From Isoetes taiwanensis (Eukaryota > Streptophyta > Lycopodiopsida > Isoetales > Isoetaceae), in NCBI GenBank assembly GCA_021234155.1, contig JAJEKV010000062.1, forward strand, positions 4,407,025 through 4,471,024: 64,000 bases of DNA. Direction: 5' to 3'. The notes beneath the pieces are model-generated. The model was not told the origin of the DNA and made no database searches. It saw nothing but the letters and a program-made list of their open reading frames with translations. Made by a program: the position numbers and the translations under genes. Positions 1 through 11,118 of this stretch are shown here, piece by piece; the stretch's first letter is position 1; each line of letters starts with the position of its first letter.

Positions 1-7
1 ATTAACA

Positions 8-990
8 AATTGGCCACGAGCAAATTTGTGTTGGTTAAGATAGGAACATGCTTTAGTAGTGAAAACACGACGTTGGCCACAACCACCTAGGCGTCTTCCC
101 CAAATAATACGTTTAAATTGATAGTCCTTATCATCCGGAAATTCATAGCCTTCATCAAGACCCTCAATTTGGCCTATGAAAGTGGACGTAGACGATGATA
201 TAATGATGCGCCGCTTTGTCCTTGATGCCGCAGGTCCCAAGAACTCGTTTATTCTCTTTTTGTGAAGCCCGCTCCATGCTGCATAAATTTGATGATTGGC
301 ATCAACAACTACTTTTGCACATCTGAATAATTTTGCACAACTGAATAGGGTAAAAACTAACCTGAATTGATGAAGCTAAAGCTTAGATTGTAGATGGGAA
401 TGGATCTCCATCTCAACCAAATTGTGAATACAAATCGGGCGTGCTCTACAAATGACAATAAAATATAATATTAAAATTATCATCCCATTCATATTCAGAG
501 ACTAACATCCCATTTATTTATATTTATATTCACATGAATAACGAAACAAATGCATACGAGAAGAACAGGAAAAACACAGGCTCGACAGGGAAGAATAAAC
601 TAAACCTGTATGAAAGGGCGGTTTCGGATGCTAGCTTGGTCAAATTAAAAAATATATATGAAACCCTAATCCTAGAGGACTATAAGTGGCGATTCTTAGA
701 TGGACATGTGGTCGAGATGTAATATGGCCACCCCCTTACCCATTAAAATTTACCTTAGGTTCTAATTGGCTACCTCGATAAGTTTTTTCCCACGTACAAA
801 AAATCGAATTGGCCACACCTTGCGCCTAGCCGAATTTAGTAAATATCGAATTGGCTACTAAACGAGTAAAATGTACAAATTCGTGTTTTGAACTGGCTAC
901 TACCCTTCGGTCAGGGCATGAACGTATCCTACTCTGGCGTAGCCAACCATTTCTAAAAAAATATGAATGTGTGGCCAACTGGCCCGCCGG
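8..990. repeat. Recurrent TTGGCCAC / TTGGCTAC motif
   Basis: The octamer TTGGCCAC or its variant TTGGCTAC recurs irregularly (near 10, 73, 757, 806 and 850, with weaker forms near 722, 890 and 970). It usually follows an A/T-rich stretch such as GAATT. Spacing is not constant, so this is not a simple tandem array. I see no convincing gene in the first 1.1 kb; the open frames here are short and lack family features. Confidence 0.25.
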
Positions 991-1189
991 GGCCACTAAA
1001 AAATACCCTGGTAAGCATCCCAAACAAGTTTAAACTCATACATCTAAATGAATATCAAAACTAATATTAATCTATATATATACTTGTAGTTCTACAAGAC
1101 ATACTACGAAGACATAAAAAAACAAAAAAAAAAACAAAAAGCCAAAGCCATCATCATCTACCGCAACAACAAAAACACTAGACAGCTCC

Positions 1190-1748
1190 ATGATGCGTTA
1201 TGTAAACATTTGTGGAATCGAGCCCAGCAAATACGTAAAAGGTTGGCAAACAGTCTCGGAACTCCAGAGCTTCACACAAGAAGCAACCGAGCAAATGAAG
1301 GTCTTCAAACAAGAAAACAACGAAGAACCAGCTGAAGGTAAACCTAAAAAAAAATAAGAAACCGCAACGAATACCGAATCAACTGACAATTCTTTTCACA
1401 GGATTTGTCAAACACATCCTAAGGAAAAAGAATGTCGAAGCCAACTACGACAACATGACCAAAAAACAAGGAATTCAACACCTTGCAACCATCTTAGAGG
1501 GCATCACAACCTATCAAGCTTCTATATTGCATGTCGGCTATAACTTGACGATAGACGAATGTCTATCTCTAAATAAACAATCAGGCCAACAGATGATGAC
1601 AACACTAATGAAGTTATATAACCATGATCATAAAACCAACAATCCAATGACAATAGAAAAGGCAACATATGTATTTGACGACAAACTTGCCTTAGAATTA
1701 TTTGGAAATATTGACTTCTTTCCAGACCCGCCCTCCGATGACAGTTAA
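1190..1748 (+). CDS. Hypothetical two-exon gene beside a GIY-YIG relic
   Basis: Two open segments share a reading phase if a 64-nt GT...AG intron (1338-1401) is removed. Exon 1 runs from the ATG at 1190 to 1337 and begins MMRYVNICGIEPSKY. Exon 2 starts at 1402 and stays open to the TAA at 1748, ending FFPDPPSDDS. Without splicing, exon 1 stops inside the putative intron. The predicted product is about 164 residues, hydrophilic and rich in Lys, Asn, Gln and Thr. I recognise no family. A second frame across 1141-1320 also looks protein-like, so the true 5' structure is uncertain. The coding strand is A-rich, like the GIY-YIG remnant downstream, so both may come from one inserted segment. Confidence 0.35.
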
Positions 1749-1924
1749 TAGACTCATAAACCTCACTATCATATTTTTGATATGCTAAACTATTCATCTA
1801 CTTAAACTATCAAAGATAACACAATACAATTTCAATCTCAAATGCTACTTTAATAATCATAAACACATGTAATCTAAAACTAAATAATAAGGAACAAACA
1901 AAACATCTACATCGCAAATCAACT

Positions 1925-2262
1925 CCTAACACACCTAACAATGACACAGGCAAAACAACACCGCCGATAAAGATATATTGCCTAACGTGCAATAAGAACA
2001 ACAAGAAATACATCGGACAAACAACAAACCTATCAACAAGGTACAAACAGCACAAATCAAACCCAAATCTCAAAATGGCGTGACGTCCGTAAATACAAAC
2101 CGTCATTTAAAAGAACTTCCACATCGACCTTCTAGAAGAAACCAAAACCAATAAAATGGCAAACGAAATCGAAAGACGTTACATAAACCTTTACAACACA
2201 ATAAAAGATGGCTACAACAACCTCATATCTTGCCCATCTAAAACTAAGAAATACTGGTATCT
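1925..2262 (+). pseudogene. Degenerate GIY-YIG endonuclease
   Basis: Translation shows the hallmarks of the GIY-YIG nuclease fold. KIYCLTC (from 1970) is followed by KKYIGQTTNLSTRYKQHK; the YIG triplet is at 2009-2017. After frame changes near 2075 and 2110 come a WRDVRKY-like segment, then DLLEE, then EIERRYINLYNT and DGYNNLIS (to about 2230). The Tyr pair, the Arg and the His of the first motif and the Glu of the late helix are all visible. These nucleases cut DNA and occur in homing introns, phages, large DNA viruses and Penelope-like retroelements. There is no RT next to it, so a Penelope-like element is not supported. Two frameshifts make it a relic unless they are sequence errors. Confidence 0.6.
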
Positions 2263-2375
2263 TAAACGAAGAGGGATCATATAAACAACATTCGCTATTC
2301 CAACCACGAACAATAAATTTCAATACAAATTTTCCCTCCGCCTTTATTTTCTACAGCCTCTGGCGTGCCTTTTTG

Positions 2376-3795
2376 CTAGTTTTTTTTTTTTTTTGGGGGG
2401 GGGGGGACGATTATCCGACCATGGGACTTACCTGTTTGCATAGAGCATAGTGTTTTGAAGACTTCTTGCTCTGTAATGTCGGCCATGAGTTGCCGATTGT
2501 CAGTAGGGAGTATATTGGTTTGGGTCACCCAGGAACAGGCCTCCATAGCATCCTCAACCTCAAAACCCACCAATTGTGGGTCCTTCGAGAAAAGAGACTA
2601 CTATGTCTGCTTAAGAAAAACATCAATATTGTGTTGCTTGTCCGTGATCATCCTTTTATCATTCAAAACCTAGAAATTCCATTCTCTGGTAATTTAGCCT
2701 CTGCCACTCTAAAGAACGCCTCTCCTCCTCAATGGCCTTTGTCCTTCTTTCCATCTCCTCCTCTTTATCTTGCTTACCAACATCGAGGGGGTCATTCAAC
2801 AGATTTTGTCTAATGCTTCTTAGCTCATTATAGAGGTCATTTTTCTATTTTCTAAATGCAGCAGCACGATCCCTGCTCCATGACTTTTCCATTTTTTCAT
2901 AGCTTGCACCTTCTGTACCCATCTTTTCATGTTAGGTAGGGATGTCTGAGGCAATGGAGCAGGAAACAACTTGAATGCATCTATAAAACTCTGCTTGGTC
3001 AGGTAGCTTATATTAAACTTGAAGGGCAAACATCCTTTCTCGTGTACCTCTGGTAGGGATTCGAATGCCAGCACTTGCAGAATATGATCTGAATTGGAGA
3101 AGCAAAGATCTGCATCATTTACAAAGCATCAATTCATAAAGCTAGATATTCTATTCACAACAAAATAGTCACCAAAAAAAAAAAAAAGTCAAGGAGGCAG
3201 TAGACCTAGTTCTAGCCTTTCTACTTTTTGGACTAGGAGTAAAGAGCATTAGATGGGGGTATAAATAGTAGCCCAATATCATCATGTACTTACTCCCAAA
3301 CTGCCTTTTCCTGAAGCAGTTACGGTTGACCCCTAACTTTTGGTCTCAAGTATCCATCATGTTAAAATCCTCTGCTAGCACCTAGTTGTCCACCAGTTAT
3401 CTCGTAGTCCAATTGTCAATTTCACCCCCATAACATGGCTCTTTTTGCAAGGTTGTTGGAGGCATAGACATTTATCAAACCCCAACTCACCCCTGCACTT
3501 CAAATATAAGAGTCTGCCATTTGCGCATCGTGCTTGTATAGGTGGACTTAGGTGTCAGTCCCTTCCCACCTACGCCCCCCTTACTCCCATCCGCTTTGGA
3601 AATAAGTGAGCTGTATCCACAACCCATCCATGCCCCAAGGGAACAAGCTTCAAAATCATCCAACCTATGTTCTTGAATAAGAATAATATCAGTCTGCATA
3701 GAGCACATAGCCATCAATACCTTGGACCTCTTAAGTGCACCTTTGATTCCCCTAAGTTTCCACGATACAGTTCTCATATCAGATGTCACCACCTA
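2376..3795 (-). mobile_element. LINE fragment: endonuclease to pre-RT linker
   Basis: Read on the minus strand, 3792-3487 encodes the start of an L1-type apurinic endonuclease: TVSWKLRGIKGALKRSKV, then TDIILIQEHRLDD, the metal-binding Glu region of the family. Further along, 3074-2820 and 2573-2410 correspond to the EN-RT linker; the segment around ITEQEVFKTLCSMQTGKS precedes the RT in intact LINEs. The RT and C-terminus are absent. The element ends on the minus strand in a run of about a dozen C followed by about 17 A (plus-strand T then G runs, about 2381-2407). LINE copies normally lose their 5' ends; this one keeps the 5' part and loses the 3' part. That fits reverse transcription of a prematurely polyadenylated transcript, which is inference. 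Several frame breaks are present. Confidence 0.7.
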
Positions 3796-4638
3796 ACACA
3801 AGTACACTTTTCACATGGGCAGGCCATTTGTTTCTTGAAACCATAGTCTATTAAAGTGAAGCACAGCTCCTGTCGGTGGACAAGACCTGATCAATCTACA
3901 CCCACCTCTAAAGATCAGCCAGTACTAATGAAAATGCATATGGATGGTAATAAATTCACACCCCTTGCTAAATATCTGCCTCTGGGTAGTGCATTCTCAC
4001 ACCCACATTGTACATGTAGTTATCCGTATGAAACACGCATGTGATTAGGGAGTACAAGCTACCTCTTTTTCGAAGGGACTTCCTAGTCGATCGCAATAGA
4101 TTCAATTTCTGGGATTTGACGAGACACACCTAGGCAAAAGCTATCAATGCAGTCCTCTTCTTATGGCAGTTTCTCTTGGTAACTCATTTTCTAAACTCAA
4201 TTTCTAAGTTGTTCATGCGATTCTTAAATATCATTAGTATATTATTATTTAATAAGTTATATTTTCAATTAGTATATCATTTATCATAATATGTGCTATG
4301 TATCAAACTATTAAGTTTTATTTACAAATTATCTTCATGCCAGATTGTAAATTTGTTAAATTAATAGAAATTAAAGATTTATAATTTCAGAATTATTTAT
4401 TAACAAATTTAATATTTAGATAGATTCAAGTGAAAACTAGTCTGGATCAACTACTCTTTACTGGAAGGTCTCTTCCAAGTTTCGGTGTTCGTTCTTTTCT
4501 AGGTTTCAACGTTCATTCTTGTCATGGGTCAGAAAATAACTAATGTGATCTTTTTGGCGATTTACCACGTCATTTTCGTAGCTCGGCCTCCTCCCCTACA
4601 AATAACTACTTATTCGTGAGGGTGGACAGTATCTAACG

Positions 4639-4811
4639 ATGGAAAAACTCAGCAAGTATATTGATGAGATGGCACTAGACAATCTCTCATTTGAAAGTAC
4701 GGAGAAGAAAATACTAAAGAAAATAACAGATGAGTGGAAATTCTTTTAAAAGTGTTGGACCCAAGCAATACACATTGGATTCCTGTGGAGAAGATTCCAT
4801 GGAACTGCAAG
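4639..4811 (+). CDS. Possible short exon, unknown product
   Basis: An ATG at 4639 opens a frame reading MEKLSKYIDEMALDNLSFES. It is followed, after an apparent one-base frame change near 4747, by LLKVLDPSNTHWIPVEKIP and WNCK, ending at a GT donor (AAG|GTATTT, 4812). The amino-acid composition looks like protein, but the frame break, the short length and the lack of a recognised family make this tentative. Confidence 0.2.
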
Positions 4812-7640
4812 GTATTTTCTATTCCGTTTGTATTTGCTTAAATAATTTCTAACTTTTTATTTATTTATTTGTGTTTCTTAATTTTTTTACTTTAGCCCAT
4901 TGAAGTAAAGCCCTGATGTCGAGGATACAAAAATGGATTTGGGGCATCCTTCCGAAGAAGCCAATTGATAGAGGTATTATTTACAAGACTTTTATTTGAC
5001 CAATGAGCTTGGTTTCTTTTTTGCTATAAGAGAATTCTTTATGTAGCAACAATATCTATGATTGGCATCATTTTTTTGCCTTTGTTTTTTATTTTTTGGG
5101 CGGTAAACATCAGTCTAATGAGCGCTTAATGCATAGTGTTAAGATTATCGCTCAATCTCAACCATTGATTATAAGAATATTCCATGTCACATTCCCAATG
5201 CACAAAATGTAGCCGTCCCTTGCAAGTCAAGATGGGGTCAAACCCCAATTTCCACGTCACCCAAAGGTTAACTCAATTGTATTCCATTGAAGTCAAACTT
5301 GTACATACAGAGTATTGAACACCAAACATACATACATTGTCCACAGATTAAAGGAACTCCATTCCTATTCAACGCTAGAGGAGGCTGTAAGATACCCTCC
5401 ACTTCAAATACAAAAGAACATGTCAAAACAGATTGGACTGCAGCACGCATGCTTGTCCAACAACAACTGCTGCCCAGTTGAATATCAACGGACATGGAGT
5501 ATACTGTTTGAAATTACTAGCCAACAATGGAAGCCATAACAGAACACATGAAATAAGATGCTCCTAACAGATAGACCATCCAGAGGTTCCCTGCGCCAAA
5601 GAGGACTTGCAAGCATATGCATAATAACAGTCAATTAAACATGGGAAGCACATCCATAATAACAAAGAGCAAACTGCAAACTGCAAGCACTTCTGCATGC
5701 AATTGCACGACAGCCTGCAATGATACCATGAATCACAGAGGAATTTCATTGTTCTTAGAGGAGCTCCTCTTCCATAAAATACACTTGAAGCACAAATATA
5801 ATAACAGAGACATCTATTAATCATAAGCCCATATTGCATTACAAGGAACCATAACATTGGCAAATACTCATCCCAACAGCAAACTGCACTTGTGCATGCA
5901 ATTGCATGCCAGCCTGCAATGATATAGTCAATCCAAGAGCATTTGAATTACGTCCCGGCATGGCTCCCTATTCTTCAAAATGCCAAGCCTTCGCAATCCA
6001 TTTCAACCAAAGAACGTCCATTGTATAGGGAAAGAAGCAGGGCTTCCAAAGAAAAAAACAGAGCAAACAAACCCATTTCCCAAAAATGAACGAAGTCCTT
6101 TTAATCTTTGTCGGATGAGGAGAAGAAGAATCAAAAGAAGCTTCTATCTATGGCTGAAGGCGAAACCCTTAATTTACCCTTTTCAAGATATACAGAGAGC
6201 CTGCCTCCAGAATCAAGTCCCAAACCTGGCTCCTGGCGGAAGCCATCTGCCATGGCCATGCCGCCCAGCCTCCTGCGCATGAAACCAGTGGAAAAAAAAA
6301 ACCCAAATAGAAACTTCAGTTCCATCGTTTCCATGCGCCCACGAACCCATCGGCACCACTGGCAGCTTCCACGACTCCACTTCCAAAAATTGCAACTTCC
6401 AGAAAGAAACCAATAAACCCCAATCGACCATTGCAAAACCAGAACCTAATTACTGAGTCATCAATATACCAATTTGACATGCTAATACATGCACAAACCA
6501 TGCACAATCTTATGTAACACGATCCCCAAACAATATTTTGGGAACCTAATGCCAATAAAAAATGTTAGTTTCAGTAGAAAATGGAGTCGCAAAGAGTCTT
6601 TTCAGTTCATGTGCTCCGGTGTGATGGTCCTAACCTTAATCATGCTCTAGATAAGAATCCTGATGGTCTGGAAATAAGACTTTGAGGATTTTAAAGTATG
6701 AAGGAATTATTTTTGCAACTAGACATGTAATAAATGTACAGATCATTATTAGGAGCAGAGTGAAAAGGTGATCGAGAATGATATGAACTGGTTAATAACT
6801 AAGCTTAAGGGCAAAAGCATACCTGAAATTTTAGTGTAATGGGTGTAGTTTCTGATAAGTTAGATATTAAGTTTGATCAGACACTGACATGCAGCTAGAG
6901 ATTTGCCACTTGCGGGCTCAATGTGACTTAAGTAACTTAACTAATTGTACATTTGATGCATTATGATGTTGCTACAGTAGGACCAAATTTAGTGGGCTTC
7001 CTCTAAACTTGATAATCAAGGGCATGAAAATTTCATTGTCCTAGTTGTAGGGAGAACAAATATCTCTAATATAGTCTAAATATAAGCGGAATATTCATCG
7101 GTGAATTGCTGATTTTTCTTACAGGCGGTTATTCTATTAAATGTTACAGGTGCAATGAATAGAAAAGGGCTTACTAAGAGGGCATGCACCTTTTTGCATT
7201 CACCCCAGTGTACTTTGCTATTGCTTGCTTCAACATCCTTCTGTTGCATATTGCAGGCTACTTGTTCAATAGGTACATCAAAAAGCTTGAAATTATAAAG
7301 ACTTAAAAATTATGACTAACCTATGGGTTTTGTGTATTTCAGAACATCAAAAGATTTTTGAAAAACAAGCATATCGCAACACGAAAATGAAGCTGTTACT
7401 GAGCACCTTGCCACATTATTCTCGTTGGCATTGTAAAGATTGTTACATGTAACTATGACTTGTAACTGCTCTTATGCTCTTGTTTTACTTATGCTCTTGT
7501 TTCTTTTAGCCTAAATTCATGTTGAATTTAAGCATTATTACAAGCTGTGTAATTGAAAATGCAGACATATTGCAAATCGATACAAAATTTAAAATTGCAA
7601 ACAAAATGCAAATCTAGACAAAATGTAAATAGACGAACAA
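4812..7640. other. No supported gene
   Basis: This is AT-rich sequence with scattered short open frames on both strands. The stretch 5980-6440 is the most GC-rich and has modest frames both ways, for example a minus-strand frame beginning MAMADGFRQEPGLGL. It could be a leader or first exon of an unidentified gene. No family features or splice structure are convincing. Confidence 0.3.
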
Positions 7641-7645
7641 TCTGG

Positions 7646-7708
7646 CGAATTTGGTGAAGGTTGTTATGATGAAGGTTGTTATGACGAATTTGGTGAAGGT
7701 TGTCAAAT
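7646..7708 (+). repeat. Short direct repeat (GAATTTGGTGAAGGTTGT)
   Basis: Two copies of an 18-bp unit flank two shorter GATGAAGGTTGTTAT variants, making a small imperfect tandem array. Confidence 0.5.
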
Positions 7709-9602
7709 GGCTTATCATGCACATAAAAATAACACAAGAATGCTGAGGTAGATGAGGTAGACGAATGCAAAAATATGCTAAACATGGGTAGAGGACGTTG
7801 CAAAAGGCAAACTCATTCAATGTTACATTCTAGCTAATGGCATCGATCCGAGCCCTCAGATCGGCATTCTAGGACGGGACAAGCAGCTATATATGTGTTC
7901 TTCATTCTTTTGGCTGGTTATCGGCGTCTTCTCACAACATCTTCTCTTTCCTTGCCCATTGCGTTTTCCTCCTAGTCTCACGGATCCCTCACTTTTCTTC
8001 TAGCCTCACTTTTCTCCGAGCCTCATATTTGCCGGTCCCTTGTTTTCTTTCTAACCTCATATTGCAGCTATTATCATACACCACCCTTTTACAACATGAT
8101 CTTGCTTCTATATTACAGTTTTTTGTCTCATTCGCCTCCTCGATTTGGTCATTTGCAAGGTATGAGGTATGGCTTTCTTACAAATTATGATGCATGCCAA
8201 TAGTCCTATAACTTCTGAGGTATGATTTTCTCAAACCATGTTGCATGCAAATAGTCATGTTACATAGAGGGAGATCTGGCGAAATCCTGATTGTTTTTGG
8301 GTTGAGCTGCATGATATGGATTTTAGTTTCAATGCTATTTTGCCCCCACCCCTCCCAAAAAAAAAAAAGGGGATCACCGCTTTTTTTTGGAGTTGCAATT
8401 TTTTTTCTTTTATTTTTTTTGTCACAAAATCTATAGGAGGATCGGTTTTACATAGGGCATCCCCTTTGATCCCTGGCTTGTTGACGAGGACTCTCTCCAA
8501 GCAATGGCATTTGCCAAGAGGGAGGCCTGAATTATCCCTTCAATTATGCAGGAGCTTCGCCAACATGCAATGGCCAATATGCAAGGGCTTCGCCTTGGTC
8601 AGTCCTTTTCCTTTTTCCCTAAAGCTTCTATTTAGAAACGACGGATCTTTGTTTTATTTGCCCAGGCTTTGGTTCCACAGTAGTCTCAGGATTATGATCG
8701 TTTTTGCTTCCTGTAGAATATGATGCAATTTCAGTTGTAGATGCATTAGTTTTTGGGCAATCTTCTAAAATGAACTAATTTGTACTTGGTATCGCTGCCT
8801 CCTATTCGCATATGTTCCTCCAATCTCTTGATCAGGCTTAGTCCTGGATCCAATTTCGGCTATAACAAGTGGCCATGTTCACTGACTTATTCTCTGCCTC
8901 CTGATTCTGACTCTTTGGCTACTACTGACTGCCAATGAACTGCTCCATGGAATCCAATTTGACTGCAATCAGCTCCATGGGTTGTCTCGAATCCATTGTT
9001 TATAGTCTGCCTCTTCTGGCCTAGGCCGTATTTCTTACCTGGATATTACCTTAAACCTCCTAGCATCTAGCACAAATTGTACTTTGCCTCTCGATTCTTG
9101 TTTTAACATAGCATCTGGCATTTAGTGTTGTTAACCCAGCATAGAGACTATGTTGTCTCATTTATCTCCAGCAGGCCTTGCAGCCTTTCTGAGGTTAAAA
9201 TCGATCTGGTCCCATTCTGGCCACTTTCGCTTCTTTGCATCAAGTAGGATCATTTTCGCAGCTTCAAGATAGGATCATTTTCGTAGCTTCTGGTTGAGAT
9301 GTTTCCATTCGATGGCAATTCTAACCTTCATTGCCCTTTTTAATGCTATACCCCTTCTAGTTTGGACTTGATTTCTAAACCCGAGTTTCCTATTAGTCTA
9401 TTGCTATTCTAGAATTGGACTCGCAAGAAACCAACAAAGCGCATAGATAGGCTTCTCATTCATCTCAGCAGATTTTCTACAATGGTGGACAGTGGGTAGC
9501 CGCACACATGCGAACTACCCACGAAAAATAAAGGGAAAATCCAATTATATCATTTGGACCCCAAAACAAATACAATGCTAATAGATGAGTGGCTGATGTA
9601 CC

Positions 9603-9683
9603 TGCCGAAAGCTTATCACCGGGATTAAAAAACCCCGCCCTTTCGGGTTTTCGAGGAAAAACCCTAGTGATAAGCCTTCGGCA
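9603..9683 (-). ncRNA. Structured hairpin module, copy 1
   Basis: The 17-nt arm TGCCGAAAGCTTATCAC (9603-9619) pairs with GTGATAAGCCTTCGGCA (9667-9683) with one mismatch. Inside is a conserved core, AACCCCGCCCTTTCGGGTTTTCGAGG, shown here in two parts: AACCCCGCCC and TTTCGGGTTTTCGAGG. Four other copies in this window (near 51.0, 53.2, 59.4 and 59.97 kb) keep the core but have different outer arms that still pair. At the LINE copies the module lies at the 3' end, so an RNA role in target-primed reverse transcription is plausible. Confidence 0.6.
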
Positions 9684-9817
9684 AGGGGCTTAGACAAACG
9701 TAAGGCATAGAATCGCTCCCAAAAACCCCCGCATGGAGAAGTCGAAACGGATGCCGCTCGCCAACCTGTACCTGCACATCACCAACACAACAAACGAGAA
9801 ACATACCAGAGAATAGC

Positions 9818-9860
9818 ATCACCCAGCGGGTGGAAAAAAAGCATCACCCAGCGGGTGGAA
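9818..9860 (-). repeat. Tandem CCACCCGCTGGGTGATG mini-hairpins (2 copies)
   Basis: Two copies of CATCACCCAGCGGGTGG lie 24 bp apart. Each can fold through CACCC/GGGTG. The same unit occurs four times in the opposite orientation at 59638-59727, also next to a copy of the hairpin module. The 9.5-10.05 kb and 59.6-60.0 kb regions are therefore related copies of one element. Confidence 0.55.
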
Positions 9861-10149
9861 AAACATGATAAACAGAACTTGTACAATAAACAAAGAAGGG
9901 GGGGAGGGTGGGTTCAAAGAGCATAAGGTACTGCTGAGAGAAGAGGAAGCGCCGATGAGACGTGGATGCAGAAACGCGCCTGAAATAGCGAACTCCCAAC
10001 CCAAAATGGGCATGCGCCGCCCGCATGCATGCATGACATGCATGCTCGTCCCATTCTAGAATGGCGATCCGATGTCTCGGATCGATGCGATTAGTCTATT
10101 GGTGAGACCATTGTCTTGCATTGTGTGAACCTAAGTTTGAGCCCTTTCG

Positions 10150-10969
10150 TTTCCATTATATTAGTGTTTTGCCCATAGTTTGAACAATTTTTCGCTAATG
10201 TTAGTTTGAGTTAATGTCTGAGCTATATTAGTTCGAGCTTTGCGGCTCAATTGATGCGCGTTGGTGCATTTTTCCTTTAATTAGTAACTACATAGAGTTT
10301 ATATTTGAGGAGTACTCTCATATGTTAGTTTGAGCCCTTCTACTTCTATAATTTAAGCCATTCTAACATTAACTTATATATGTTTATTTGTGCATTTTTC
10401 ATTTATTAAATCACTGCTTTCACAATAGTTGCATAATATCTATTGAAATTGGTTAATTCTATGGTGATTAACACCGACCTGGATCAACATGCATTGTGGG
10501 ATGAATGACGGCCATATGTATGGCTTGGAGTTTATCTAGTACCTGGGCATGGTTCTACATTCATATTGCTCTTGAGGGATTTTTTGAGCTCGCCATTTGG
10601 TGGGAGTTTTTGCGTCTAGACATCTGGGGACCTCAATTTATGTTGTTTATCTTTAAGTGTTATACGGTTTTATGCATGTCCATATAATATGCCATCTTAG
10701 TCGTTCAAAATTGTTTTCCTCCATGGTTTGTCTTTTCTACATTTTTTTTTCTAGTGTGGGGGGGTTTGAGTGACGCACTTGCCTTTGCTTCTATGTGAAG
10801 ACTATGTGGTTTATAATTCATTGATTTTCGGTGAGTTCCTGATGGCGGTGCTTACCTGGGTTTGAAAATTTCCTCCATGCTCAATTTCAGAGCTCAATTT
10901 GCATTTTTTAATCTTTCTTTGACACTTCTTGGGGGCATCGTCATGTCATGTATTGTTGGAGATAATGAT
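10150..10969. other. No supported gene
   Basis: AT-rich anonymous sequence. A short frame at 10505-10687 has no recognisable features. Confidence 0.3.
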
Positions 10970-11118
10970 ATGGAGTATTGCACGGGGGAGTGGTCCACGG
11001 CAAATGCTAAGGTCACCTAATAATATAAAGGGGCATAGGATAACATAGCATGTGGGTGTGAAGAACCATTGATATTTATAGAAGGGGTCGAGGCACTATC
11101 ATTGGGATGATTATTGCA
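10970..11118 (+). mobile_element. Fragment of the 3' end of LTR element A
   Basis: This stretch matches 46766-46960: the polypurine tract ACGGGGGAG, then the start of the LTR (TGGTCCACGGC...), then CATGTGGGTGTGAAGAACC and the segment ending GGGATGATTATTGC. It lacks about 41 bp present in the other copy. It stops at the LTR position where the left LTR of element A (32213) begins, and LINE sequence follows directly. Confidence 0.7.

Larger units (their letters stand above)
7838..10106. repeat. Pair of inverted ~38-bp repeats about 2.2 kb apart
   Basis: The left copy (about 7841-7884) contains GCATCGATCCGAG...GATCGGCATTCTAG. The right copy (about 10058-10097) contains the inverse, TAGAATGGCGATC...CTCGGATCGATGC. 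The two are mostly but not perfectly complementary, and the right copy is itself partly palindromic. They could be terminal repeats of an old DNA transposon. The right copy instead could head a tRNA-derived SINE: TAGTCTATTGG (10092-10102) fits the Pol III A box and AGTTTGAGCCC (10134-10144) resembles a B box at tRNA-like spacing. No clear target-site duplication was found. Confidence 0.3.

Noticed and set aside
1925-2262. Penelope-like element
   Set aside because: GIY-YIG is present but no reverse transcriptase lies upstream on the same strand.
10022-10044. CATGCATG repeat as a seed RY regulatory element
   Set aside because: Short alternating purine/pyrimidine repeat with no gene downstream to regulate.
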